Part shown: one piece after another, positions 27,560 through 35,439 of the stretch
How positions within the stretch are numbered: the first letter of the stretch is position 1
Layout: the number at the start of each line of letters is the position of its first letter
Source: Gordonia iterans
Lineage (GTDB): Bacteria > Actinomycetota > Actinomycetes > Mycobacteriales > Mycobacteriaceae
Length of the DNA: 64,000 nt
NCBI RefSeq assembly: GCF_002993285.1
Contig: NZ_CP027433.1
Coordinates: 2,914,001-2,978,000, forward strand
Direction: 5' to 3'
Position numbers and translations under genes: made by a program
The notes under the pieces: model-generated
Databases searched by the model: none
What the model was told of the DNA's origin: nothing
The model's input: the letters and a program-made list of their open reading frames with translations, nothing else

Positions 27560-27608
27560 GGCGCTAGGCTTGTCGACGTTCTAGTCATCGTTCCAGCGAA
27601 GGATTCCC

Positions 27609-28070
27609 GTGAGCACTCCCCAAGATCCGTCCGGGCTGAATCCCTCCGGCCAATCGGAAGGCCAGCCGCAGAATCCGGCCGACGACGCAGGGCACCAGCC
27701 CGGCACGGAGCAGCCGTTCGCCGGCCAGCCCTACGGCGTCCCGCAGGATCCCTACGGCGGCCAGCAGTACGCAGCGCCGCAGTACGGTCAGCCCTACGGT
27801 GCACCGGCCCCCGGTTACGCCCCGGTCGGCCAGAAGTCGAAGATCGTAGCCGGAATCCTCGGCATCCTGCTGGGCGTCTTCGGCGTTCACAACTTCTATC
27901 TGGGCTTCACCGGCAAGGCTGTCGCACAGTTGCTGATCACGGTGCTCACCCTCGGCATCCTGTCGTTCGTCTCGGCGATCTGGGGGCTGATCGAAGGCAT
28001 CCTGATCCTGGTCTCCAAGCCCGGCACCCCATGGCACCGGGATGCCAGCGGCATGGAGTTGCAGGACTGA
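27609..28070 (+). CDS. TM2-domain membrane protein
   Basis: A 153-residue protein with a Gln/Pro/Gly/Tyr-rich disordered N terminus (about 75 residues) and a TM2 domain: IVAGILGILLGVFGVHNFYL, the short turn GFTGKAVAQLL, then a second helix LGILSFVSAIWGLIEGILIL. The GTG at 27609 lies 14 bases after AAGGA. The function of bacterial TM2 proteins is unknown. The gene ends before a hairpin and the CAT tRNA. Confidence 0.85.
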   Translation: MSTPQDPSGLNPSGQSEGQPQNPADDAGHQPGTEQPFAGQPYGVPQDPYGGQQYAAPQYGQPYGAPAPGYAPVGQKSKIVAGILGILLGVFGVHNFYLGFTGKAVAQLLITVLTLGILSFVSAIWGLIEGILILVSKPGTPWHRDASGMELQD

Positions 28071-28086
28071 CCCAGTCCGTCGCCGG

Positions 28087-28113
28087 GCCCGCAGAAGGTG
28101 CGGGCTCGGCCTT
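28087..28113 (+). terminator. Hairpin with short T-run before the CAT tRNA
   Basis: GCCCGCA (28087-28093) pairs with TGCGGGC (28099-28105) over a 5-base loop, followed by CTTT. It probably ends the TM2 gene. Confidence 0.6.
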
Positions 28114-28116
28114 TCG

Positions 28117-28190
28117 GGGGCTATAGCTCAGTTGGTTAGAGCCGCGGACTCATAATCCGCTGGTCCCGGGTTCGAGCCCCGGTGGCCCCA
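28117..28190 (+). tRNA. tRNA with CAT anticodon (Ile2 or elongator Met)
   Basis: A 74-base cloverleaf: acceptor GGGGCTA/TGGCCCC with one G-U pair, anticodon stem GCGGA/TCCGC around CTCATAA, and T arm CCGGG-TTCGAGC-CCCGG. The Watson-Crick first pair and full stem exclude the initiator type. Whether the C34 is modified to lysidine (reads AUA, Ile) or stays C (Met) cannot be decided from this copy alone. Confidence 0.93.
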
Positions 28191-28248
28191 CCGCGACATT
28201 CTGCCGGCCTGCTGTGTTCGGAGCAGCAGGTCGCCTGCGAACGGCCTG

Positions 28249-28773
28249 TCAGCGGGTGAGGTCGATCAGCTTGTCGACCGTGTTGAGGTTCCGGGCGGTG
28301 CCCGGCACACCGATCGCCCGCCCGATCGACGCGTCCTTCATCTGCGGGCGTCCGGCGCCACCGATGTAGCGCACGTGCATCTCGCGCCCGATCACATCCC
28401 ACACGTCGTCACCGGTCGCGAAGGTCCGCGCCTTGGCGACGTTCTCCGCGGCGGGTTCGCCCGCCAGGAACGTGATGTACGAGAACCTGGGCTCGATCAC
28501 CTCGAACGGATGCGCCGCACGGGCGGCCACCAGTTCCTCGTGACTGCGCGAGATCACCTCGCGGAAGAACCCGAACCGCTCGAGCACGGCCTGCTCGAGG
28601 GCCCGATCGAACGCCCCGGAATCACCGGGCGGCTCGCAGATGAGGTTTCCCGACGCGATATAGGTTCGCACCTGCGTGGCACCGAGCGAAGCGGCGACCT
28701 CGCGCAGCTCCGCCATCGGCAGCTTTGCGCCGCCGACGTTCACCGCCCGCAGAAGGTGGATCCGTCCGCTCAT
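28249..28773 (-). CDS. DUF1697 family protein
   Basis: A 174-residue cytoplasmic protein of DUF1697: the start RIHLLRAVNVGGAKLPMAEL, then VRTYIASGNLICE, is the family signature, and the C terminus ends NLNTVDKLIDL. The function is unknown. It stands alone, 58 bp from the CAT tRNA on the opposite strand and upstream of a TetR gene on the same strand. Confidence 0.88.
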   Translation of the reverse strand: MSGRIHLLRAVNVGGAKLPMAELREVAASLGATQVRTYIASGNLICEPPGDSGAFDRALEQAVLERFGFFREVISRSHEELVAARAAHPFEVIEPRFSYITFLAGEPAAENVAKARTFATGDDVWDVIGREMHVRYIGGAGRPQMKDASIGRAIGVPGTARNLNTVDKLIDLTR

Positions 28774-28857
28774 GCTGCCGATTCTCCGATCTGACCGCGA
28801 TCGCGCCGGGCGAAGACCACTGCGGTCAGCAGCGCATCGCCTCTTGAGGTCCTGACG

Positions 28858-29439
28858 CTACTGAACCCCGCGGTCCACGGTGTACAAGACGTCGATCCCC
28901 TCGCGTATACGCTGCGCCATGTCGATCGACGAGTCGGCCAGCCACTGCACCTGAATGCCGTCGATCATCGCCAGCGTGAGCTGAGCGGCGGCCTCCTCGG
29001 TCAGCGGCGCGCGCGGCGCCCGCCCCCGGCTGCGCGCATACTCGACGATCTCCGCTCGCACTCGCCGCAGTCGACCGACGAAGAACTCGTGGGCCGGATG
29101 CTTCTCGTCGACGGCCGCGGCGCCGAGCGAGAGGTAGAGGGCGACGAGGCCGGGTTCCCCGGAGTTGTGCTCGATCGTGGCCAGCAGGTAGTCCAACCGG
29201 TCACCCCCGCCGGCGAACCGCCGACGCGAGTCCTCATCGCGGGCGCGCAGGATCTCCGTGAGCATCGACTCCTTGGAATCGAAGTAGTGCATCAGTCCGG
29301 CCAGGCTCAGACCGGCGCGGTCGGCGACCGTTCGCAGCGACGTCCGGCGGTATCCCTGCTCGGCGAAGACTTCGAGCGCGACCCGCAGCGCCTCCTCCCG
29401 TTTGACCCTGCCCTTGCGCGAACCAGCAACGCTTGTCAT
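28858..29439 (-). CDS. TetR-family regulator
   Basis: A 193-residue regulator. The helix-turn-helix is SLRTVADRAGLSLAGLMHYF at about residues 34-53, followed by DSKESMLTEIL; the C-terminal part contains TLAMIDGIQVQWL, typical of the TetR_C ligand domain. ATG 29439 gives MTSVAGSRKGRVKREE; an upstream in-frame start is also open. A remnant of a GH3 beta-glucosidase gene starts 80 bases upstream on the other strand. TetR repressors of this type often flank such glycosidases, so its original target may have been lost. Confidence 0.88.
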   Translation of the reverse strand: MTSVAGSRKGRVKREEALRVALEVFAEQGYRRTSLRTVADRAGLSLAGLMHYFDSKESMLTEILRARDEDSRRRFAGGGDRLDYLLATIEHNSGEPGLVALYLSLGAAAVDEKHPAHEFFVGRLRRVRAEIVEYARSRGRAPRAPLTEEAAAQLTLAMIDGIQVQWLADSSIDMAQRIREGIDVLYTVDRGVQ

Positions 29440-29520
29440 GCCACAACCGTACGGGACCAGAACATCAACCATTCACTGTCCGGTTTTCTTGACCCGTTCA
29501 TTGTATGCCCTGCTCGATCT

Positions 29521-29640
29521 CGGTCTAGCGGCCAAGCCTGCGGGTCGTCGGCGGCGGCGGATGTGCTGTACGGCGACGCCAATCCGTCCGGGAAGCTCGC
29601 CGAGACGGTCCCGCTCCGCATCGAGGACTCCTGCGCATCC
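29521..29640 (+). pseudogene. Remnant of a GH3 beta-glucosidase gene
   Basis: The plus strand encodes SSGQACGSSAAADVLYG, then DANPSGKLAETVPLRIEDS, matching the conserved segment of GH3 beta-glucosidases near the end of the second catalytic domain (ADVLxGDxNPSGKLxETxPL). Nothing before or after in any frame continues the family, so only about 40 codons remain. Together with the neighbouring non-coding bases this fills the 291-bp gap between the TetR gene and the siderophore permeases. Confidence 0.65.
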
Positions 29641-29730
29641 ACGGAGGAGCACGGCTCGGGCAGCTGGCCGCGATGCCCGGCATCTTGTTCAGCGCCGACT
29701 GGCAGCCGCTTGTCACCGGGCAGCGAGCGC

Positions 29731-30780
29731 TCATCGGCGGCCGTTCTCCCGGATCAGCAGCCAGATCAGGTACGTGCCGCCCAGGACGACGGTCACGGCG
29801 CCGACCGGCAGCCGGGTGTCGCCGGGCAGCAGGTACTGGGCGACGAGGTCGGCGACGCTCAGCAGCAGCGCCCCGATCAGCGCCGAGCCGACGACGGTCA
29901 GGCTGGAGCCCGGCCCGTGCAGGCGGCGTGCGATCTGCGGAGCCGCCAGCGCGATGAACGCGATCGGCCCGGCGATCGCGGTGACCGCGGCCGTGTACAC
30001 GACCCCGACGAAGACCATCAGCGTCCGGGTCCGCTCCACCCGGAGGCCGAGCGCCGCGGCGGCGTCGTCGCCGAGCTCGAGCTGCGAGATCCGCTGAGTC
30101 AGCACCGGCAGCGCCACCGCTGCGCCCAGTGCGACGGCGGTCGCCGCCAGCAACGGTGTCCACGTGACGCCTGCAAGCGAGCCGGCGCCCCAGATGGCCG
30201 CCCGCATCGCCTCGTCGAGATCGGCCTTGACCGCGAACCAGTTGTTCAGCGACGTCAGGATCGCCCCGACCGCGATCCCGACGATGATCAGCCGGAAGCC
30301 GTCGACACCGTGCCGGTACGAGAGCGCGAAGACGGCCGCGGCGGCGACGAGCGATCCGCCGACCGCCCCGAACGCGGTCGCCGCGTACCCGGATCCCCCG
30401 AACAACATCACGGCCACCACACCGGTGTAGGCCCCCGAGTTCAAGCCGATCACATCCGGACTGCCCAGCGGATTGCGGGTCAGCGACTGGAAGATCATGC
30501 CGCTGATACCCAGGCAGGCCCCGAACACCACCGCCGCCAGTGCACGACGGATCCGCCGGTCGGCGGTCAGCTCCACCTTGCGGCCGCCCTGGAACGTAAG
30601 CGCCTGCCACACCTCAGCCCACGACAGTCCGTATCGGCCGAGCACCAGCGCCAGCCCCAGACAGACCAGGATCACCAGCGCGACCGCCAGGTTCACCGCC
30701 GCCGCTCGCAGCCGGTACCGCGCGACGACCGGCCCGGCGACCAGTGTCCGCGCGCGCCCGCCGCCGTCCGTGCCGATCAC
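29731..30780 (-). CDS. FecCD-type iron-siderophore ABC permease (second subunit)
   Basis: A 349-residue permease with about ten hydrophobic segments. FecCD signatures are RIRRALAAVVFGACLGISG, QSLTRNPLGSPDVIGLNSGA, and IAGPIAFIALAAPQIARRL; the end is GDTRLPVGAVTVVLGGTYLIWLL. It forms a heterodimer with the preceding permease to import ferric siderophore. GTG 30780 overlaps the upstream permease stop by 4 bases (GTGA). The usual ATPase gene does not follow; the operon ends here, next to the GH3 remnant. Confidence 0.93.
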   Translation of the reverse strand: MIGTDGGGRARTLVAGPVVARYRLRAAAVNLAVALVILVCLGLALVLGRYGLSWAEVWQALTFQGGRKVELTADRRIRRALAAVVFGACLGISGMIFQSLTRNPLGSPDVIGLNSGAYTGVVAVMLFGGSGYAATAFGAVGGSLVAAAAVFALSYRHGVDGFRLIIVGIAVGAILTSLNNWFAVKADLDEAMRAAIWGAGSLAGVTWTPLLAATAVALGAAVALPVLTQRISQLELGDDAAAALGLRVERTRTLMVFVGVVYTAAVTAIAGPIAFIALAAPQIARRLHGPGSSLTVVGSALIGALLLSVADLVAQYLLPGDTRLPVGAVTVVLGGTYLIWLLIRENGRR

Positions 30781-31769
30781 CGCCGCATCTCCGGCCTGCG
30801 CACCAGCCAGATCAGCACCGGCGCGCCGATCAGCGGCGTCATCACGCCCACCGCCAACTCGTCCGGCCACACCACCAGCCGGCCCAGGACGTCGGCGCTC
30901 AGCAACAGCACCGGACCGAGGACGACGGCGAAGGCCAGCACCAGCCGCTGATCGGGCCCGACCGTCATCCGCACCGCATGCGGGATCATCAGCCCGATGA
31001 AGGCGATCGGCCCGGCGGCCGCGGTCGCCGCGCCGCACAGGATCACCAGGCCCGCCAGTCCGGCCAGCCGGATCACCGCGACTCGCGCCCCGACCGAGGC
31101 GGCCAGGTCGTCGCCGAGCGCGAGCGCGTTCAGGGCACGACCGGCCAGCAGAGCGAGCACGAGGCCGACTGCGATGAACGGCAGCACCGCCTCGACCGTG
31201 CCCGGCGGTCGGTCGGTGATGGAGCCGACGCCCCAGAAGCGCATCCGGTCGAAGCGCTCGGGATCGACCAGCGAGAGGCTCATCGTGATCCCGGTGAACA
31301 CCGCGGTCACCGCGACCCCCACCAGGGTCAGGCGCAGCGGCGTCGCGCCGCCGGGCGCCCGAGAGGCGATCACCACCACCAGAACCGCGCCGACCACCGC
31401 ACCCGCGAATGCGGGCCACAGGTACTGCTCGATGCGCGTGAAGCCGAGAAAGGCGACCGCGAGCACCACCGCCAGCGCCGCACCGGCGTTGACGCCGAGC
31501 AGACCCGGATCGGCGAGCGGATTGCGGGTGACCGCCTGCATCAGGGCGCCGCCGACGCCCAGCGCGGCGCCCACCAGCAGGCCGAGCACGGTCCGCGGAA
31601 CCCGCACCTGCCGGATCGTGTTGTGGTCGATCCCGCCGTCCGGTGCGGTCAGCGCAGACCACACGGTCGACGGCGACAACTGCGCCGAGCCGACCATCAC
31701 GCTCACGACGACGACCGCCGCGAGCAACACGCACGCGGCGGCGAACCAGGCGAAACGGCGTGCGGTCAA
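30777..31769 (-). CDS. FecCD-type iron-siderophore ABC permease (first subunit)
   Basis: A 330-residue permease: RVPRTVLGLLVGAALGVGGA, MQAVTRNPLADPGLLGVNAGA and AAGPIAFIGLMIPHAVRM are the family blocks, with about ten membrane helices. TTG 31769 was chosen because it overlaps the upstream stop in TTGA and gives a normal LTARRFAWFAAACVLL N terminus; the open frame runs further upstream through the other gene. It is translationally coupled on both sides. Confidence 0.92.
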   Translation of the reverse strand: MTARRFAWFAAACVLLAAVVVVSVMVGSAQLSPSTVWSALTAPDGGIDHNTIRQVRVPRTVLGLLVGAALGVGGALMQAVTRNPLADPGLLGVNAGAALAVVLAVAFLGFTRIEQYLWPAFAGAVVGAVLVVVIASRAPGGATPLRLTLVGVAVTAVFTGITMSLSLVDPERFDRMRFWGVGSITDRPPGTVEAVLPFIAVGLVLALLAGRALNALALGDDLAASVGARVAVIRLAGLAGLVILCGAATAAAGPIAFIGLMIPHAVRMTVGPDQRLVLAFAVVLGPVLLLSADVLGRLVVWPDELAVGVMTPLIGAPVLIWLVRRPEMRR

Positions 31770-33577
31770 CGCGCCGGCGCCGCCTCCAGCGTGAGCGCCT
31801 CGACGCCCCAGCCCAACGGCGTCGCGTCGGTGAGCTGCCAGCCGGAACGCACAGCCAGCGACTCCAGATCGTCGCGGGTGCGCGGCCCGGCGCCGTTGAC
31901 GCCGACCCGCACCAGGGCCTGATCTCCGGCGCGCGGTCCGAGCGCATCCGTACCAGTCGCCTCGATCAACACCAACGACGACGACACCGCCGCGAGCCCC
32001 GCCAGGTACTCCCCCGCCTCGTGCTCGTCGCGCGCGTCCAGCGCCAGCGCCGCGACCACCGGCCTCGGCTCGTCGAACGTCCCGGACAGCTCCACCGGCG
32101 ACTCGCCCAGCGCGGCCGCGAGCGCCTCCCGGGGCACCGTGTCCTCGACGATGCGCACCGCGCGGCCGTCGGCGGCCAACGCGCCGCCGACGATCGCCGC
32201 ACCGGGCCCCACCGTGACGAGCGGTCCGCCGTCGGCCAGGGCAGGCACGGTGCGGATCGCCGGCAGCAGGAACGTCAGCCGTTCCGCCGTCTCCATCAGC
32301 TCCCCGTAGCGCTCGGCGTCGGCGGTCAGGTAGGCGTAGTAGCTGTCGCCGCGGCGCTGCCTCCAGTTCGGTTCGTCGTCGCCGAGCCGCTCGTCCAGAT
32401 CGGTCAGCGTCATCACCTGGTCGGCCCACCAGCCGTCGAACAGTTCGGCCACGTGCTCGTCACCGAGGATCAGCTCGCCCCCGGGACCGACGGAGACCGT
32501 CCCGTCGTCGTTCATCGCGAGGACCTCGGCCGCGGTCAGCAGCCTCACCAGCGGTTCCAGGCGCGTCCGGGGGATCTGCAACTCCGCCGCGAGCGTGCCG
32601 ATCGCGGCCGGAGCCGACTCGCAGCGCCCGAGCAGCCCGCTGCGCAGGGCGATGCGCACCGCGAACCACGACACCGGCGAGTGCACCACCTGCGGCAGCA
32701 CCGGAAGAAGCTGGCCGGCCGCCGGTCGCGCCGGTGCGCCCGGCGAAGCGGGTTCGGCGGGGCGGGCGTCGACCCGGTGCCAGTAGCCGGTGATGTTCTG
32801 CCGGTCCTTGGGCACGCCCCATTCGCGGGTCACCAGTCGGCGCACCGCCAGCAGCGACCGGCTTTCCGCGCCCGCCCAGACGTAGCCCGGGCCGTCCGGC
32901 CGGACCGTCTCACGCATGGCGTTGACCAGAGCCTTCGGGTCACCCGCCTCGGAGACCACTGTGATCAGTGAATCATGTTGCCGCAGGGGAAGTTCCGGCA
33001 GCGCCTCATGTGCTGTCGCGTGCACCACCACGGTGACCGGACCGGTGACGGGCCGCTCGGTCAGGAAGCGCTCAATCGCCGGGAGCCCCGTCTCGTCCCC
33101 GATCAGAAACGCCCACTGCGCGTCGCCGGGGACGATGCTCGACGACTTCGGCCCCACGATCACGAGCTCGTCGCCAGGCCTGGCCGCGGCCGCCCATTCC
33201 TCCGCGGGGCCTGCGCCCCCGGCGCCCTCGGGAGTGTGCACGACGAAGTCCAGACTGAGCTCGCCCGCCTCGGCGTCGACGTGCACGGGGGTGTAGTCGC
33301 GGGTCACCCGGGTCGCCGACGCCGGCCACTCGATCCCGTTCGCGCGCTGCACCGGCAGCGCACTCTCGAGGTCACCGCCGGGTGCCAGGACCACCTTCAC
33401 GTGGTCGTCGAACGCCAGACTGGTGAACGCGGGGAGGTCCAGGCCGTCGCGGGCGAACGCCCCGGCCTCCGGTCCGCCGAGCGTCACCCGGCGCATCCGC
33501 GGGGTCGGCTCGGAGGTCCGCAGCACCGTCAGTCTCCGCCACACGAGCGGCAGCGGCACAAAGCGGCCGATCGTCAT
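31766..33577 (-). CDS. Siderophore-interacting reductase fused to a methyltransferase-like domain
   Basis: A 603-residue fusion. Residues 1-270 are a siderophore-interacting protein (SIP) of the FAD/NADPH type that reduces ferric siderophore after import: TPRMRRVTLGG, the FAD motif TRDYTPVHVD at 92-101, VGPKSSSIVPG, and GYWHRVD at the end. After an Ala/Pro linker, residues 300-350 resemble the winged helix of small-molecule O-methyltransferases (FAVRIALRSGLLG, LAAELQIPRTRLEPLVRLL). Residues 370-603 resemble a SAM fold with a weak GxGxG loop (LVTVGPGAAIVGG). Ordinary SIPs are about 250-300 residues. The second domain may be degenerate. The gene follows the binding protein by 4 bp and precedes the permeases. 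Confidence 0.85.
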   Translation of the reverse strand: MTIGRFVPLPLVWRRLTVLRTSEPTPRMRRVTLGGPEAGAFARDGLDLPAFTSLAFDDHVKVVLAPGGDLESALPVQRANGIEWPASATRVTRDYTPVHVDAEAGELSLDFVVHTPEGAGGAGPAEEWAAAARPGDELVIVGPKSSSIVPGDAQWAFLIGDETGLPAIERFLTERPVTGPVTVVVHATAHEALPELPLRQHDSLITVVSEAGDPKALVNAMRETVRPDGPGYVWAGAESRSLLAVRRLVTREWGVPKDRQNITGYWHRVDARPAEPASPGAPARPAAGQLLPVLPQVVHSPVSWFAVRIALRSGLLGRCESAPAAIGTLAAELQIPRTRLEPLVRLLTAAEVLAMNDDGTVSVGPGGELILGDEHVAELFDGWWADQVMTLTDLDERLGDDEPNWRQRRGDSYYAYLTADAERYGELMETAERLTFLLPAIRTVPALADGGPLVTVGPGAAIVGGALAADGRAVRIVEDTVPREALAAALGESPVELSGTFDEPRPVVAALALDARDEHEAGEYLAGLAAVSSSLVLIEATGTDALGPRAGDQALVRVGVNGAGPRTRDDLESLAVRSGWQLTDATPLGWGVEALTLEAAPAR

Positions 33578-33581
33578 CGGA

Positions 33582-34565
33582 TCACTTGTCCTTCGCGAAG
33601 GTCTGCTCGACGATCGTCAGCAGTTCCATCGCGTCGTCGTAGTTGCCGCGCTGCGCGCCGTAGGGCAGGTCGTAGGCCTGATTCTTCTCGAAGGCGGGCA
33701 GTTGGGCGAAGATCGGCCGCTTCCGCAGCTCGGCGACGGTCTGGGTCTGCGTCTGGAATCCGATCACGAACAGCGTGTCCATCGTCAGCACCTGGCCGAC
33801 CTGCTCGGTGGAGAGGGCGAAGCTGTCGCCGCCGGCCACGTACGGCTGGTACTTCCCGGTGGCGAAGAGGGGCGCCGGCCGGAAGCCGAGCTTCTCGAAC
33901 TCCTTGGGCAGGCCGCGGTTCTCGATCAGCACGTAGACGTTCCCGTCGGCGGTCATCGAGAGGAAGGCGCTCTCGCCGGCCGGAACGGTGATCGCGTCAC
34001 GGACCTGCGTGATCCGGTCGTCGTAGGCCTTGACCGCGTCGTCGTACACCTGGGGCTTGTCGAAGACCTCGTCGGCCAGGAACTCGAACTGCTGCTGCCA
34101 CTGGGTCAGATCCCCGCTGACGACGACGGTCGGGGCGATCTTGCTCAGTTCGCTGTACGCCTCGGTGGCGTGTTTGAGGGGGAAGCCCAGGCCGCCGGCG
34201 ATGATCAGATCCGGGTCCTGCGCGAGGATGGCTTCGGTGTCGAATCCGTCGGCGCTCCACGGGAGCCAGTTGGTGCCCTGCTTCTCCGCGTCCTGCTTCC
34301 AGGCCGGCGCGAACTCGCCGGGGCGCTCGGTGTGCGCGGGCGTCATCGCGACCACCGGCACGTCCAGATCGAACAGGTATCCCGCGAGGGAGTAGTTGAG
34401 CAGCACCACGCGCTGGGCGTCGACGGGCACCTGCACGGTGCCTTGATCGGTCTCGACGGCGCGGGTCTGGCCGGAGCCGGTGGACGACGAGGAGCACGCC
34501 CCGAGCCCGATGATCAGGCCGAGGGCCGCCAACAACGCCAGTACTCTCGAGTGCCTCATCGGCAT
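33582..34565 (-). CDS. Iron-siderophore ABC transporter substrate-binding lipoprotein
   Basis: A 327-residue lipoprotein of the FepB/CeuE type. A signal peptide ends in the lipobox LGAC with Cys24, then Ser/Thr linker. The fold has the first-lobe block RVVLLNYSLAGYLFDLDVPV and the helix AILAQDPDLIIAGG typical of class III binding proteins. It captures ferric siderophore outside the membrane for the permeases downstream. It is the first gene of the operon, behind an IdeR-like box 24 bp upstream, so it should be induced when iron is low. ATG 34559 is an alternative start. Confidence 0.93.
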   Translation of the reverse strand: MPMRHSRVLALLAALGLIIGLGACSSSSTGSGQTRAVETDQGTVQVPVDAQRVVLLNYSLAGYLFDLDVPVVAMTPAHTERPGEFAPAWKQDAEKQGTNWLPWSADGFDTEAILAQDPDLIIAGGLGFPLKHATEAYSELSKIAPTVVVSGDLTQWQQQFEFLADEVFDKPQVYDDAVKAYDDRITQVRDAITVPAGESAFLSMTADGNVYVLIENRGLPKEFEKLGFRPAPLFATGKYQPYVAGGDSFALSTEQVGQVLTMDTLFVIGFQTQTQTVAELRKRPIFAQLPAFEKNQAYDLPYGAQRGNYDDAMELLTIVEQTFAKDK

Positions 34566-34588
34566 CAGTTCGCTCGCTTCCGTGAAGG

Positions 34589-34607
34589 GTAGGTAAGACT
34601 AAGCTAG
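34589..34607. promoter_or_regulatory. IdeR/DtxR-type iron box between the siderophore operon and AraC gene
   Basis: The 19-base site TAGGTAAGACTAAGCTA, with G flanking each side, agrees with the IdeR consensus TTAGGTTAGGCTAACCTAA at 14 of 19 positions by my count. It sits in the 112-bp divergent gap, placed to repress both promoters when iron is plentiful. Confidence 0.85.
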
Positions 34608-34631
34608 GTAATCGACCCGTGGGCGGGTGAG

Positions 34632-34665
34632 TCCCAACCGGACATCACCGTGCTCCCAACCGGAC
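34632..34665. promoter_or_regulatory. Direct repeat before the AraC gene
   Basis: TCCCAACCGGAC occurs at 34632-34643 and again at 34654-34665. The 22-bp period places the two copies on the same helix face, the usual arrangement for an AraC-family dimer. The second copy lies 12 bp before the AraC start. Autoregulation or activation of the siderophore operon is inferred. Confidence 0.6.
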
Positions 34666-34677
34666 TTCAGGAGTGTG

Positions 34678-35418
34678 ATGAAGACCGCAGTGCCGCGCAG
34701 CCTGGTAGAAACCGACCCCGAGAACGCGCTCCGGTTCCTCGGTCACGCCGAGCACTCGCACCACTTCGCACATCTGGTGTATGTCGCCGTCGGCGCCGCA
34801 CACCTGGAGGTGGCCGGCACCTCGGTCACCCTGCGGCAGCACGAGGCGCTCTGGCTCGCGCCGCACGTCCCGCACGCGGCCCGGTACGAGCCCGGCAGCC
34901 TGGTCCTGGGCCCGACCCTCTCGCCGGGCACGTATCCGCCCGAGGGCATCCGGCGGCTGCCCGCGCTCGGGGAGCTCACCGCCGTGATGACCGCGATCCT
35001 CGGCGTCGCCCCGCAGACCGCCGAGCAGGTCCAGGTGTTCCGGTCCATGCTCGACGACGTCCTCCTGCCCCTGCTGAAACCCCTCTTCCCGCTGACCGCG
35101 CCGCGCCACCCGGTCGCCGCCGCGATCGCGCGTGCCTGCGTGAGCGACGACGCCCCGCTCACCGAACTCGCGGGCGCGCGCGGGGTGAGCGCCCGGCACG
35201 TCCAGCGGCTCTTCGTCGACGAGACCGGTCTGGCGTTCCGGCGCTGGCGGGTGCGGGCCCGGCTCAACATCGCCGCGCAGCGCCTGCACGGCGGCTCGAC
35301 GGTCTCGTCGGCGGCCGTCGCCGCGGGCTACGACACCGCTTCGGGGCTGCGGAAGGCGCTGCGTCGCGAAGCCGGCATCGAGATCGGAGACCTGCGCCGC
35401 CGCCCGCAGGCGGGGTGA
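34678..35418 (+). CDS. AraC-family regulator, probably of iron-siderophore uptake
   Basis: A 246-residue regulator with an N-terminal cupin-like sensor (HSHHFAHLVYVAVGAAHLEV, WLAPHVPHAARYEPGS) and a C-terminal AraC domain: LTELAGARGVSARHVQRLF as the first helix-turn-helix and SSAAVAAGYDTASGLRKAL as the second. ATG 34678 follows CAGGAG. It is divergent from the siderophore operon across the iron box and the direct repeat, so it likely activates the uptake genes when siderophore is sensed, like RipA/PchR-type regulators. The ligand is unknown. Confidence 0.88.
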   Translation: MKTAVPRSLVETDPENALRFLGHAEHSHHFAHLVYVAVGAAHLEVAGTSVTLRQHEALWLAPHVPHAARYEPGSLVLGPTLSPGTYPPEGIRRLPALGELTAVMTAILGVAPQTAEQVQVFRSMLDDVLLPLLKPLFPLTAPRHPVAAAIARACVSDDAPLTELAGARGVSARHVQRLFVDETGLAFRRWRVRARLNIAAQRLHGGSTVSSAAVAAGYDTASGLRKALRREAGIEIGDLRRRPQAG

Positions 35419-35439
35419 GTCCGCGCGGCGGCCGCCGGG

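Noticed and set aside
29089..30951. Plus-strand frame of 620 codons opposite the TetR gene and permeases
   Set aside because: Mostly antisense shadow; only the short GH3-like segment within it is meaningful.
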